Origin: Ilyomonas limi
Lineage (GTDB): Bacteria > Bacteroidota > Bacteroidia > Chitinophagales > Chitinophagaceae
Direction of reading: 5' to 3'
Assembly: GCF_005233845.1 (NCBI RefSeq)
Contig: NZ_SZQL01000001.1
Span: 359,304 to 423,303, forward strand
DNA length: 64,000 nucleotides
Both the position numbers and the translations under genes were made by a program. Each line of letters opens with the position of its first letter. Positions within the stretch are counted from its first letter, which is position 1. Below are positions 46,351 through 55,181 of the stretch, in pieces. Under the pieces are notes generated by a model that was not told where the DNA came from, did not search any database, and worked only from the letters and a program-made list of their open reading frames with translations.

Positions 46351-46909
46351 CGTTAAAAATAAGCAGAAAAGAAAAAGAAACAGTTATTATATGAGTGGTG
46401 ATTAAAAGTATCCGGTTATTTTTCGCGGTAACCGAGCTTTTAAATCTTAAATAAGAATCTGATTATATTATTCCAATTGAATACTGTTTCCCTTTAATCC
46501 TCATCCATAGAATATTTATTACGTTCCCGATATTAGCTGCGCCATATTTGTCTTGAATGTAAGCCCTCAAAGATTATGGATAAACGTAGCACCCTTTACG
46601 GCTTTAGTAAGTATAAGAGCTAACTTTTTCTTGCCTGATTAATTTCAACATATTTATTCAACATCCTTAAATACGCTTTGATGAGGTAACAACTATTGTC
46701 CCATTATTATAGTATTCTCCTGCCTCATTTATATACTTAGTTCCTGTTTTATGTGTTTGTACCGGTGTAAGCAGCATACATATAGCCAATAAACACTTAT
46801 TTTCACGGCGTTGCTGCAATACGTCGCATCATCCTTGTGTTATTGGATGGTTTAGATGCGGATGCATACAACGTAATCAACAACGAAGCATTATCAATTA
46901 ATAATACAC
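46351..46909. other. Divergent intergenic region before pyrE
   Basis: The 559 bases hold a weak hairpin CGGTTA (46413-46418) / TAACCG (46429-46434) and no recognisable gene, RNA or repeat. Both promoters should lie here. Confidence 0.4.
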
Positions 46910-47545
46910 ATGTCTTCAAACGAAAAAACAATTGCTGAAAAACTATTGCAGGCGGGTGCTGTGCAACTGAGCCCGCAGCAGCCTTTCACCTGGGCGAGCG
47001 GCTGGAAAAGCCCTATTTATTGCGATAACCGGAAGATATTATCCTTCCCTTTTATCCGTGATTTCATCAAGAGCGAAATGTGTAATATCATCTTCGACCG
47101 GTTTCCGGATGCCGAAGGGCTGGCAGGCGTGGCTACTGCCGGTATTGCCTGGGGGGCCATGGCTGCCGACCAGCTAAAGCTGCCTTACCTGTATGTGCGC
47201 CCCAAACCTAAAGAACATGGGCTGGGCAACCAGATTGAAGGCTACTACGAGCCACGCCAAAAAGTTGTAATTATAGAAGATTTAATCTCCACCGGTAAGA
47301 GCAGTTTGCAGGTAGCCGAAGTACTCCGGAAAGCAGGACTGGAAGTAATGGGTATGGTTGCTATTTTTACGTATGGATTTGATGTAGCAGCCACTGCCTT
47401 TAAGCAGGCGGGTGTGCCATTAATTACCTTAACCAGTTATCCAACACTGATTAGTCTTGCTCTGGATAAAGGGAACATTGCGCAGGGAGCGGAACAAGCC
47501 TTGCTGCAATGGCGCGAAGATCCCGCAGCGTGGCAAGGAATGTAA
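46910..47545 (+). CDS. pyrE: Orotate phosphoribosyltransferase
   Basis: The 211-residue protein has the type I phosphoribosyltransferase fold. The PRPP-binding motif is VVIIEDLISTGKSS (119-132), and the orotate-type signatures FTWASGWKSPIYCDNR and VRPKPKEHGLGNQIEG are present. It makes orotidine monophosphate in pyrimidine synthesis. It has the normal length and is cytosolic. The next gene starts 33 bases downstream on the same strand, so the two may be co-transcribed though they share no pathway. Confidence 0.97.
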   Translation: MSSNEKTIAEKLLQAGAVQLSPQQPFTWASGWKSPIYCDNRKILSFPFIRDFIKSEMCNIIFDRFPDAEGLAGVATAGIAWGAMAADQLKLPYLYVRPKPKEHGLGNQIEGYYEPRQKVVIIEDLISTGKSSLQVAEVLRKAGLEVMGMVAIFTYGFDVAATAFKQAGVPLITLTSYPTLISLALDKGNIAQGAEQALLQWREDPAAWQGM

Positions 47546-47578
47546 TTTTTTGCCGGCAAAAACGTTAATACAACCAAT

Positions 47579-47998
47579 ATGAAAAAATTACTCTTTTCTT
47601 TAATGCTTTTTTGCAGTGTAAAAGCCATAAATGCCCAGGTAATGAGCGCCAAACCGCAATGGGCTACGCTGAATGTACCCCAATTGAAATGCTGGGAATG
47701 TAAAGACCGCCTCGATAAATACCTGTTGCAGGAAACTGGTCCGAATGGCGATAACGGCATTATGAAGTGGACCGTGAATATGAGTAGCGGTACGCTCAAG
47801 ATTCAATATGTGCCCGACAGGATAACGCTCGATTATATAAAAACGGCTATCAACAACGCCGGCTTTGATGTGGATAGCACTACCGCTACAGAAGATGCTT
47901 ATAAAAAGCTGCCGCCTATTTGTAAAAGAGCAGCCGAAGGTGGCGGACAAATAAAAGGACAACCGCCTTGCAAACTCCCGCCAAACGAAAGGCAATAA
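47579..47998 (+). CDS. Secreted HMA-type metal-binding protein
   Basis: The 139-residue protein has a signal peptide (to INAQ) followed by a heavy-metal-associated-like domain: LNVPQLKCWECKDRLDKYL with Cys38 and Cys41, WTVNMSSGTLKIQYVPDR, and DYIKTAINNAGFDVD. The C-terminal tail has two more cysteines (PPICKRA, QPPCKLP). The fold suggests periplasmic copper or other metal binding. Its role next to pyrE is unclear. Confidence 0.85.
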   Translation: MKKLLFSLMLFCSVKAINAQVMSAKPQWATLNVPQLKCWECKDRLDKYLLQETGPNGDNGIMKWTVNMSSGTLKIQYVPDRITLDYIKTAINNAGFDVDSTTATEDAYKKLPPICKRAAEGGGQIKGQPPCKLPPNERQ

Positions 47999-48112
47999 GC
48001 AATTATTGGTATTAGCCATAAAGACAAAATAGTGCAACGTATTTTTGTGCTGTTTTGTAGTTAAATGACTTGGTTAGCATCTGATTCATCATTTATATTT
48101 GCCATCCATTTT

Positions 48113-48186
48113 CGGGATGTAGCGCAGCCCGGTAGCGCGTTTCGTTCGGGACGAAGAGGCCGCTGGTTCGAATCCAGTCATCCCGA
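48113..48186 (+). tRNA. tRNA-Pro (CGG anticodon)
   Basis: The acceptor stem CGGGATG / CATCCCG (48113-48119 with 48179-48185) is perfect. The D-arm is GCGCAGCCCGGTAGCGC, the anticodon loop TTCGGGA (48145-48151) gives anticodon CGG, and the T-arm is CTGG-TTCGAAT-CCAG. The discriminator is A and no CCA is encoded. It closely resembles bacterial proline tRNAs. Confidence 0.96.
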
Positions 48187-48208
48187 CATTAACTGTAACA
48201 AACGACCT

Positions 48209-48242
48209 AAAAGCCTGTAAATAATTGTATTTACAGGCTTTT
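48209..48242 (+). terminator. Terminator after tRNA-Pro
   Basis: A 14-bp perfect stem (48209-48222 with 48229-48242) around AATTGT, with A- and T-ends, starts 23 bases after the tRNA. Confidence 0.9.
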
Positions 48243-48838
48243 TGCTTGGTATCTATATCAAATCTGTTCAAATGAGTACAAATCATTCGTGAGTTCATTC
48301 GGATTTCTACATTTACTCACGATTTAGAGCATAAGGTTTTGTAAAGCAGGTTAATAGCATGGTGAGTTTTGATATGATCTGGCTTGTCTTGGCATTAATA
48401 ATCTGACCCTTCGCGTTCAGAACTTCTACAGTATAGTGGACTGGCATTGTGCAAAAGGAATTTAAATACTTAAAAGTTATCTTGTATGAAAACAGTAAAC
48501 ACTTTCTCCGTCATTCTTATTTGTAGACCTGGTAAAGACAACATCAATGAAGGGCTTATCTACACTTGTATTTAGGTTAATGGTGAACGAAAAGAAATTC
48601 TCTAAAAGAAAAGGTTCCGGTCAGCCAGTGGAATAGTGACAAGCAACAACTCGAAGGGCGCACTCCGCAGATAAAAGTGCATCTAAATATTGTTTTATAA
48701 TTGACTTTTCATCTAATGCACAAATGGAGTATGGTCTTCTTAAAAGTTAGATTAAGATAGCAGTAACCACAGATTAATCATGTTTCGAACACTTACAGCT
48801 ACGCGCCTGACTAAGTTTGGAGAATGCAGCTAAATACT
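48243..48838. other. Integrase-remnant region downstream of tRNA-Pro
   Basis: The region holds the integrase fragment listed separately. It also has a 44-codon minus-strand frame at 48313-48447 (MPVHYTVEVLNAKGQII at its start) that looks protein-like but matches no family I know. The remainder up to 48838 shows nothing recognisable. Confidence 0.4.
48486..48700 (+). pseudogene. Decayed tyrosine recombinase, N-terminal arm-binding domain
   Basis: From ATG 48486 the frame reads MKTVNTFSVILI, then NEGLIYTCI, a TAG at 48573-48575, then VNGERKEI. After a frameshift near 48605, KVPVSQWNSDKQQLEGRTP continues to a stop at 48700. This pattern (NTFSV...IY..I.VNG.R.EI..KRKV....WN...) is that of the N-terminal arm-DNA-binding domain of Bacteroidota integrases of the phage-integrase family. 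The core SAM-like and catalytic domains are missing. It lies about 300 bases from tRNA-Pro, a usual integration site. Confidence 0.8.
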
Positions 48839-49696
48839 TTAATGGCAATCATAACCGAAATTGGTCTTTCCATAAAAAACAGCTATTCCTTGTTGAAAAT
48901 CTCCACTTGCTTCCCCAGATAGAACATAGCCATACTGATCTATTTGATAATTGCTGTAATTGGTTATCCATTTGTCAAGTAACGTCCCCGACGACGGATC
49001 ATAAATCTCAGTAACCATTTGTTTCAAGGGATTGGAAGGACGCTTACCGAAATTTAATACAGTGAAATACATTGATCCTTCTATTGCATCGGGAAATGTG
49101 TAAATCCAATTCTTTATTTTAATACTACTGTCATATGTTGAATTAGACTCAAGTACTTTTAAATTGCCTGAGCTTACAGCCACCATTATACACTTTGTAA
49201 GCAAGTTGTTCGTGTAAGTATAAGTAGTACTCAGATTTGGAAGTAATGAACCATTTATATAGAGATCTTTAGTTGCAAGATATTCCTGATTATTATAAGT
49301 GTATTCAAATGTATAATCATCGGCATTTGCCGGGTCACTTAAATCTGACTTTGTAACAAAACGAATAACCCGTCCGTTTGCATCTAATTTAAAATATTGA
49401 TATTGATCTAATCTTACTGAATCATCTGTTACATAATTAAAATTGGCTTCAAAATTCTTTTTGTTATTAACACTGTCATAAATAATCAGCCTGGTCACTC
49501 TTGGCCTACTGTCATAAGTAACAGTTAAAGAGGACGCTGTACCCATATTACTGTTTACCTGTGAGATGGTGGAGATTATGCATGTTGTGTCATCACGCGG
49601 TGGTGGCGGTGGAGGTGGTTGTACATCTATACCTTTATGGCAACTGCTTAAAGCGATAATCACCACAATGAAATATTTTAAATCGCTCTTCCTCAT
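48839..49696 (-). CDS. Hypothetical lipoprotein with proline-rich linker
   Basis: The 285-residue protein has lipobox ALSSC (Cys at residue 19) followed by a PPPPPPP linker. The mature part consists of beta-strand repeats such as TVTYDSRPRVTRLIIYD, YQYFKLDANGRVIRF, YTFEYTYNNQEYL and STTYTYTNNLLTK, like the DUF4595/YD-type repeat lipoproteins of Bacteroidota. The function is unknown. It lies 11 bases after the end of the large IPT/FG-GAP gene and is probably co-transcribed with it. Confidence 0.82.
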   Translation of the reverse strand: MRKSDLKYFIVVIIALSSCHKGIDVQPPPPPPPRDDTTCIISTISQVNSNMGTASSLTVTYDSRPRVTRLIIYDSVNNKKNFEANFNYVTDDSVRLDQYQYFKLDANGRVIRFVTKSDLSDPANADDYTFEYTYNNQEYLATKDLYINGSLLPNLSTTYTYTNNLLTKCIMVAVSSGNLKVLESNSTYDSSIKIKNWIYTFPDAIEGSMYFTVLNFGKRPSNPLKQMVTEIYDPSSGTLLDKWITNYSNYQIDQYGYVLSGEASGDFQQGIAVFYGKTNFGYDCH

Positions 49697-49707
49697 TGGT
49701 TTTCTAT

Positions 49708-52700
49708 TTACATAATTACAATAGTCTGCATTTTAATATCGCCATTTACAGATACTTTCACAAAGAAGGTTCCTCTGCTACTTAATGTCATAGGAATGAT
49801 TGTATGATCCCCGAAAAATATCAGCCTGTTAGTCTGTAAAACCTGTCTTCCATTTACATCATATACTGTTACGTAAGCTATTACACCTGTAGCTTGTGGC
49901 AGTTTAACATCAATGTTAAAGCTTCCTGTCGAAGGGTTGGGATACATTATCATCTTCAAGGTATCGGATAATGGACTTTGAGTAACTAATACCGGATAGT
50001 CCAATGATGAGGTCCAGCATATGTTATCCTGGCTTGTTTCTACACGATAAAATCCAACTTTATCAATAGAAATCGAGTCTGAACTTTCATTTAAAATCCT
50101 ATTATTATTGAAGTACCATCTATAATATTTCGCCGGTGGCGTGCAAATGAGTTTAGTTGCACTAAAGCTATCTGTATTAAAATTAGAAGTAATTATTGGT
50201 TTTGGATTATTGATAGGACAGCTATAGGTGAAATGCCCAAAGGAGGTTGCACCATAAGGTGTCTTTACCAGCACACTTCCTGTTAGTCCATTACCAACAG
50301 TAACAATAATAGTTGAATCATTATTAGAGACTATAATAGCAGGAGCACCTCCAAAACTTACCAGGGTAACTCCGGTGAAGAATTTCCCCTTAATGGTGAC
50401 CTGTGTACCCAACGAGCCACTGGTAGGTGTAAAAGAAGTAATTATTGGAGCAGGAATAGTATAGGTAAACTGTCCTAATGATGCTACTCCACCAGGAGCC
50501 TTTACCAATACACTTCCCGTAGATCCATTTCCAATAATTGCCGTAATGATCGAATCATTATCAACTGTGAATGAGGAGGCATTAGTTCCTCCAAAGCTCA
50601 CTAAAGTAGCTCCGGTAAAGAACCTGCCTTTGATGGTGACTTTAGTGCCCAATGGACCGCTGGTTGGTGTAAAAGAAGTAATTAATGGAGCAGGAGGAGT
50701 ATAAGTAAATATCCCGGTTGAATTTACCCCAGCCGCTGTTCTTACTAACACGTTTCCTGATGAGCCATTGCCAACTATAGCAATTATAGTCGAATCATTA
50801 TTAAACGTAATGGTAGCAGGAGTTCCTCCAAAACTTACTAAGGTGGCATTGCTTAAGAATTTACCTCTAATGGTGTCCACGGTACCCAATGTACCGCTGC
50901 TTGGAGAGAAAGAGGTTATCTGTGGAAGAGGGAGATTATATGTAAAGGTTCCAAGTGAATCTACACCGTAAAGGGTTTGTACCAATACATTTCCTGTTGC
51001 TCCTTCGCCAACAATAGCAATAATGGTTGAATCATCTTTGTAAGTAATGGTGGCGTTGGTGCCTCCAAAACTTGCCAAAGTAGCACTGCCCAAGAACCTG
51101 CCTCTTATAGTGTCTGCAGTACCCAGTGTACCGCTTTTCGGTGTAAAATCAGTAACCTGAGGCTCAGTTCCCGTGTTACGCCATATCGAAAGGACGCCGG
51201 GCTGCCCTTCATTATAATAATTGCCACTTGCAACAAAATCTGGTTTTCCATCTCTGTCTATATCACATGCTATTCCTGAAGTAGGAAACTGTTCTGTAGT
51301 GTACACAACTGCTGTAGCAAACCTTATTTTCCCAATACTACTTTCATTTCTATAGATGGAAAAGCCAGTGGCGGTTGAAGTACAAAGATCAACTTTGCCG
51401 TCTCCATCCATATCATTCAACGAAAAAATATTGTTACCGTTATAATCAATAGGAATTGGATTCATGAAAGAAATACTATTAGCAAAACTTTGATTTAACA
51501 GAACTGTAATTCTATTGGTTTCACTGCTTCCACTATATCCATCTACTACAATATCCACTTTGCCGTCTCCATCTATGTCTCCTAAGTATGTATCTCCATA
51601 ATCTAAAAAACTATTTACAAGTTGAATGCTATTTTTAAAAATAAACTTTCCATTTTCACTTATATTTTGCAACACAAAGATTGAAAAAGTAAAGTTTGAA
51701 TCATATCCTGGAATAATAAGCTCTGGCTTATTATCATTATCCAAATCGAGGAATGATATTGTACCACCCTGGTATGTACCTATTAACAAATCCTGTGCTG
51801 CCGAAAAAGATATACTATCCCCGCTACCCGTATTCTTAAACACGGAGATTACACCATCTGACCTAGGTATAATGAGTTCAGGCTTACCATCTGCATCCAA
51901 ATCTGCTATAGTAATGCTGCTTCTAAAACTATTTACTGGTAAGTCGTTTATATGTTGCAATTCAAAATCTCCATTTTGGCTGATATTTCTGTACACGCTA
52001 ACTGAACTTGAAACATTATTTGCTATAGCAACATCCAGTTTGCCATCTCCGTTTAAATCTGCAACAGATGCTAAAAATGCGTCTTGACCTATATCCTGAG
52101 CAGATTGTAAAGAGATCGTTTTAGCACTGCTTGTATTTATGAATGTCTGACCTCCGTGACTTGTACTCACAATTATATCCACTGTACTGTCATTATTAAA
52201 ATCACTGGCTGTAAGGAATCTGCCCCCTGTATAGGTTGCGTAATCCTGAGTATCGTTTACAAACGTGTTTGGTGTTAATCCACTGCCATCTGTTGGAAAA
52301 GTAACATTGAAGAAGGTATTCGAATATGCAGTTAAGTGATTGTTAGTAACTGTAATCGGCCGGTAGGTTGCACCAGCAGGTACCGTAACTGTAAGGATTG
52401 TAGTGGCTGCGCTTACTACAGGTGCCCGTACTGCTCCAAAATACACAATATTACTTGCAGGGTCTGTGCTAAAATTATTTCCTTTAATAGTAACAGTTGT
52501 ACCAACAGGACCGCTAAGCGGAGCAAAAGACGTGATTACTGGTGGAGGGATAAAGATGAACTGTTCGTTTGTTGAATCCACCCCAGCCGGTGTTTGTACC
52601 AGCACGCTGCCCGACGAGCCATTACCAACTAAAGCAATGATAGTTGTATCATTATTAAACGTAATGATAGCAGGAGTTCCTCCAAAGCTTACCAAAGTAG

Positions 52701-54429
52701 CACTGTCTAAAAATCCGCCATTGATGGTAACCTGAGTGCCTGGAGATCCACTGGTGGGTGTAAAAGAAGTAATCTGAGGAGGCTGAAGGTAGATGAATGT
52801 ATCACTCGATACAGCTTGTCCATAAGGTGTTTGTACCAGCACATTGCCCGAAGAGCCATTGGCAACAATAGCAGTAATAGTACTATCATCAATGACTGTG
52901 AATGAGGAAGCCGGAATGCCTCCAAAGCTTACCTGACTAGCACTGCTTAAGTACCTGCCTGTGATGGTGATTTTAGCATCTGATGCACCGCTGATGGGTG
53001 TAAAGGATGTAATCTGTGGTTCGGTACCTGTATTACGCCATATGGAAAAAAGCGTAGGTCCAAATTCATTAACAACACCTCCTGTTACAACATCCGGTTT
53101 CCCATCTCCGTCTATATCACCTGCTGTTCCTGAATAAGAATCATCTTTATACGTTACTGCTGTACCAAAACTTACATTTCCTAAACTACTTTGATTTCTG
53201 TAAATAGAGAGTCCTTGTAAACCTAAAGTACAAAGATCAACTTTGCCGTCTCCATCCATCTCACTCAATGAAATAATGTATGAACCTGTTTCAATAACAG
53301 TAGCTGGTATCAGTAAATCAATCTTACCTTCAGAACTCTGGTTTAATAGAACTGCCTGAGTATTTCCGGTGTTTACTACTACATCCGTTCTTCCATCTCC
53401 ATCCACATCACCTAAGTATGTATCTCCGCCTTCCCCTGGTACATCATAATGGTTTATGTCTCCGATTATAAATCGTCCATCATAAAGCAGTTGCACTACG
53501 AGAACTTGGGAGTTGCTTGATACGATGAGTTCTGGCCGATTATCATAATCCAAATCAATAATCGAAATTTTGCCGCTAATGCGCCCTATTGCCAAATCTT
53601 GCCTGTCTGAAAATGAAATTTTTTTTCCGTTACCTGTATTTTTAAAAATTGAGATTGTATCAAAAGATGAGACAATGAGTTCCGGTTTACCATCTGCATC
53701 TAAATCTGCAATAGCTGCACTATTAGGGGCATAACTTGTAGCAAGATCTCCTATATAATTTAAACTAAAATTTCCGTTTTCACTGATATTTTGAGAAACA
53801 GAGACGGTGTTATCATACAAATTTACTACCGCAATATCTTGTTTACCATCCCCATTCAAATCCCCTATAGTTGTAAAAAGCGGGAACCTTCCTGCTGTTA
53901 CATTTTGACCTTGTTTTAAAGAAATCATTCCAAGGCTACTTGTATTAATAAATGTTTGACTTGCATCCCCTGTACTTACTATTATATCTGCTTTGCTGTC
54001 ATCATTCAAATCACCAATTGCAACATTAAGCCCCTCACTGTTTATTTCATAATTCTGCTTTACAAACGTGTTTGGTGTTAACCCACTGCCATCTGTTGGA
54101 AAAGTAACATTGAAGAAGGTATTCGAATACGCAGTTAAGCGATTGGTGGTAACTGTTACGGGTTGGTAGGTTGCACCGGCAGGTACGGTAACCTCAAGAG
54201 CTGAAGTGGCTGCGCTTACTACAGGTGCCCGTACCGCTCCAAAATACACAATATTACTTGCAGGGTCTGTACTAAAATTATTCCCTTTAATAGTAACAGT
54301 TGTGCCAATAGGACCGCTATTAGGAAATAATGAAAAAATCGTTGGAGTTGTTTGTGCAAAGAGTACTCTACAACATAGGAATGGAAGAATAAGTATAATA
54401 TTCTTATAGGGTATGGTCGTCCAATCCAT
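49708..54429 (-). CDS. Giant secreted IPT/TIG and FG-GAP repeat protein with T9SS sorting domain
   Basis: The start at 54429 (MDWTTIPYKN) gives 1573 residues with a signal peptide ending VLFAQ; an ATG at 54456 is also in frame. Order: IPT domain 1; an FG-GAP propeller with seven calcium-type motifs (for example DLNGDGKQD, DVDGDGRTD, DIDGDGKPD); IPT 2-4; a second seven-motif FG-GAP propeller; IPT 5-8; an Ig-like piece (YRWYFNNNRIL); and a C-terminal type A sorting domain (MYPNPSTGSFNIDV to a final TIVIM). It is therefore secreted by the type IX system and attached to the surface. IPT 1 and 4 are near-identical, pointing to internal duplication. A role in adhesion or surface binding is likely but unproven. 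Confidence 0.92.
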   Translation of the reverse strand: MDWTTIPYKNIILILPFLCCRVLFAQTTPTIFSLFPNSGPIGTTVTIKGNNFSTDPASNIVYFGAVRAPVVSAATSALEVTVPAGATYQPVTVTTNRLTAYSNTFFNVTFPTDGSGLTPNTFVKQNYEINSEGLNVAIGDLNDDSKADIIVSTGDASQTFINTSSLGMISLKQGQNVTAGRFPLFTTIGDLNGDGKQDIAVVNLYDNTVSVSQNISENGNFSLNYIGDLATSYAPNSAAIADLDADGKPELIVSSFDTISIFKNTGNGKKISFSDRQDLAIGRISGKISIIDLDYDNRPELIVSSNSQVLVVQLLYDGRFIIGDINHYDVPGEGGDTYLGDVDGDGRTDVVVNTGNTQAVLLNQSSEGKIDLLIPATVIETGSYIISLSEMDGDGKVDLCTLGLQGLSIYRNQSSLGNVSFGTAVTYKDDSYSGTAGDIDGDGKPDVVTGGVVNEFGPTLFSIWRNTGTEPQITSFTPISGASDAKITITGRYLSSASQVSFGGIPASSFTVIDDSTITAIVANGSSGNVLVQTPYGQAVSSDTFIYLQPPQITSFTPTSGSPGTQVTINGGFLDSATLVSFGGTPAIITFNNDTTIIALVGNGSSGSVLVQTPAGVDSTNEQFIFIPPPVITSFAPLSGPVGTTVTIKGNNFSTDPASNIVYFGAVRAPVVSAATTILTVTVPAGATYRPITVTNNHLTAYSNTFFNVTFPTDGSGLTPNTFVNDTQDYATYTGGRFLTASDFNNDSTVDIIVSTSHGGQTFINTSSAKTISLQSAQDIGQDAFLASVADLNGDGKLDVAIANNVSSSVSVYRNISQNGDFELQHINDLPVNSFRSSITIADLDADGKPELIIPRSDGVISVFKNTGSGDSISFSAAQDLLIGTYQGGTISFLDLDNDNKPELIIPGYDSNFTFSIFVLQNISENGKFIFKNSIQLVNSFLDYGDTYLGDIDGDGKVDIVVDGYSGSSETNRITVLLNQSFANSISFMNPIPIDYNGNNIFSLNDMDGDGKVDLCTSTATGFSIYRNESSIGKIRFATAVVYTTEQFPTSGIACDIDRDGKPDFVASGNYYNEGQPGVLSIWRNTGTEPQVTDFTPKSGTLGTADTIRGRFLGSATLASFGGTNATITYKDDSTIIAIVGEGATGNVLVQTLYGVDSLGTFTYNLPLPQITSFSPSSGTLGTVDTIRGKFLSNATLVSFGGTPATITFNNDSTIIAIVGNGSSGNVLVRTAAGVNSTGIFTYTPPAPLITSFTPTSGPLGTKVTIKGRFFTGATLVSFGGTNASSFTVDNDSIITAIIGNGSTGSVLVKAPGGVASLGQFTYTIPAPIITSFTPTSGSLGTQVTIKGKFFTGVTLVSFGGAPAIIVSNNDSTIIVTVGNGLTGSVLVKTPYGATSFGHFTYSCPINNPKPIITSNFNTDSFSATKLICTPPAKYYRWYFNNNRILNESSDSISIDKVGFYRVETSQDNICWTSSLDYPVLVTQSPLSDTLKMIMYPNPSTGSFNIDVKLPQATGVIAYVTVYDVNGRQVLQTNRLIFFGDHTIIPMTLSSRGTFFVKVSVNGDIKMQTIVIM
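52257..52513 (-). repeat. Internal duplicate of 54057-54313 (copy 2)
   Basis: About 257 bases encoding IPT 4 and the start of the second FG-GAP propeller are roughly 90 percent identical by eye to 54057-54313, which encode IPT 1 and the start of the first propeller. Runs such as CTGCCATCTGTTGGAAAAGT are identical. The copies flank the first propeller and IPT 2-3. Confidence 0.8.
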
Positions 54430-55181
54430 AGGGAACGTTTTATTGTAAAAACACATTGACTTTGAATAGCCTATGATAAGTTGTTCTATACAACAATTCC
54501 TTAGCTTGTCATTATACAGGTCTGTCTATCAGCCTTTATGCCGTACTTATTTTAGAGTCAGAAGAAGCTTACAAAGAAGCGCTGTAGCGCTCAGCAGCAA
54601 TTGGATTTTTCACATTTGCAAACAGCAGCAATTATCAACTGCAGAAAATTTATTCGTATTACGTGATTGGCTATTAAAAAATGATTGAACAGGAAAAGTT
54701 AGCTTACAGGCTTTATAAGAGTCTAATGGTTATATGTTTTAGCTATAGAAGAATTCCTGCAATAAATCTACAGCCTAATTTTTATTTTTCCAAATTTTAT
54801 AATGATCCGACTTCTATACTCTTGATAGAGTATAGAGCAAAAGTAAAAGATAGCATAACTCTTCAACATCATTTTCACAATTTCAAAAAAACACTTCCTT
54901 TATCCTTAAGAACTTTTATAGCTGTTTGCAACCAAAAGGCTTAAGTACAAGCGCTGAAAGTATTACAAGCAAACCTTTTAAATAACAGCAATAGTTTTGA
55001 AATTAATAAAGCAAGTGGATGGCATAAGCATCATTTAAATAAAAATTCGTAGTAGCTACATTGATATGTAACTTATGAAATGCACTGCCAAAAGTTATTT
55101 TAGTTTTATATTAATTATAGTTGTATGGCGAGTTAGTTTAATAAAACAGCAATAACCATTATATGTACTGTTATTATTAGT
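54430..55181. other. AT-rich intergenic region
   Basis: About 750 bases between the IPT/FG-GAP gene and the STAND gene. Two plus-strand frames (54473-54688 and 54681-54944) are open, but their products are low-complexity and lack start context. A weak motif AATAAC...GTTATT near 55145-55170 could end the STAND transcript. No RNA gene was recognised. Confidence 0.4.

Noticed and set aside
48089-48298. Minus-strand frame of 69 codons containing GMTGFEPAASSSRTKRATG
   Set aside because: It is the antisense of tRNA-Pro; this translated pattern is a well-known false protein arising from tRNA genes.
52403-52735. Plus-strand frames antisense to the IPT/FG-GAP gene, with a near copy at 54206-54409
   Set aside because: They are shadows of the duplicated IPT module; their similarity to each other only reflects the DNA duplication.
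54473-54944. Two overlapping plus-strand frames of 71 and 87 codons
   Set aside because: AT-rich, no recognised motif, no ribosome site, and the products look like chance translation.
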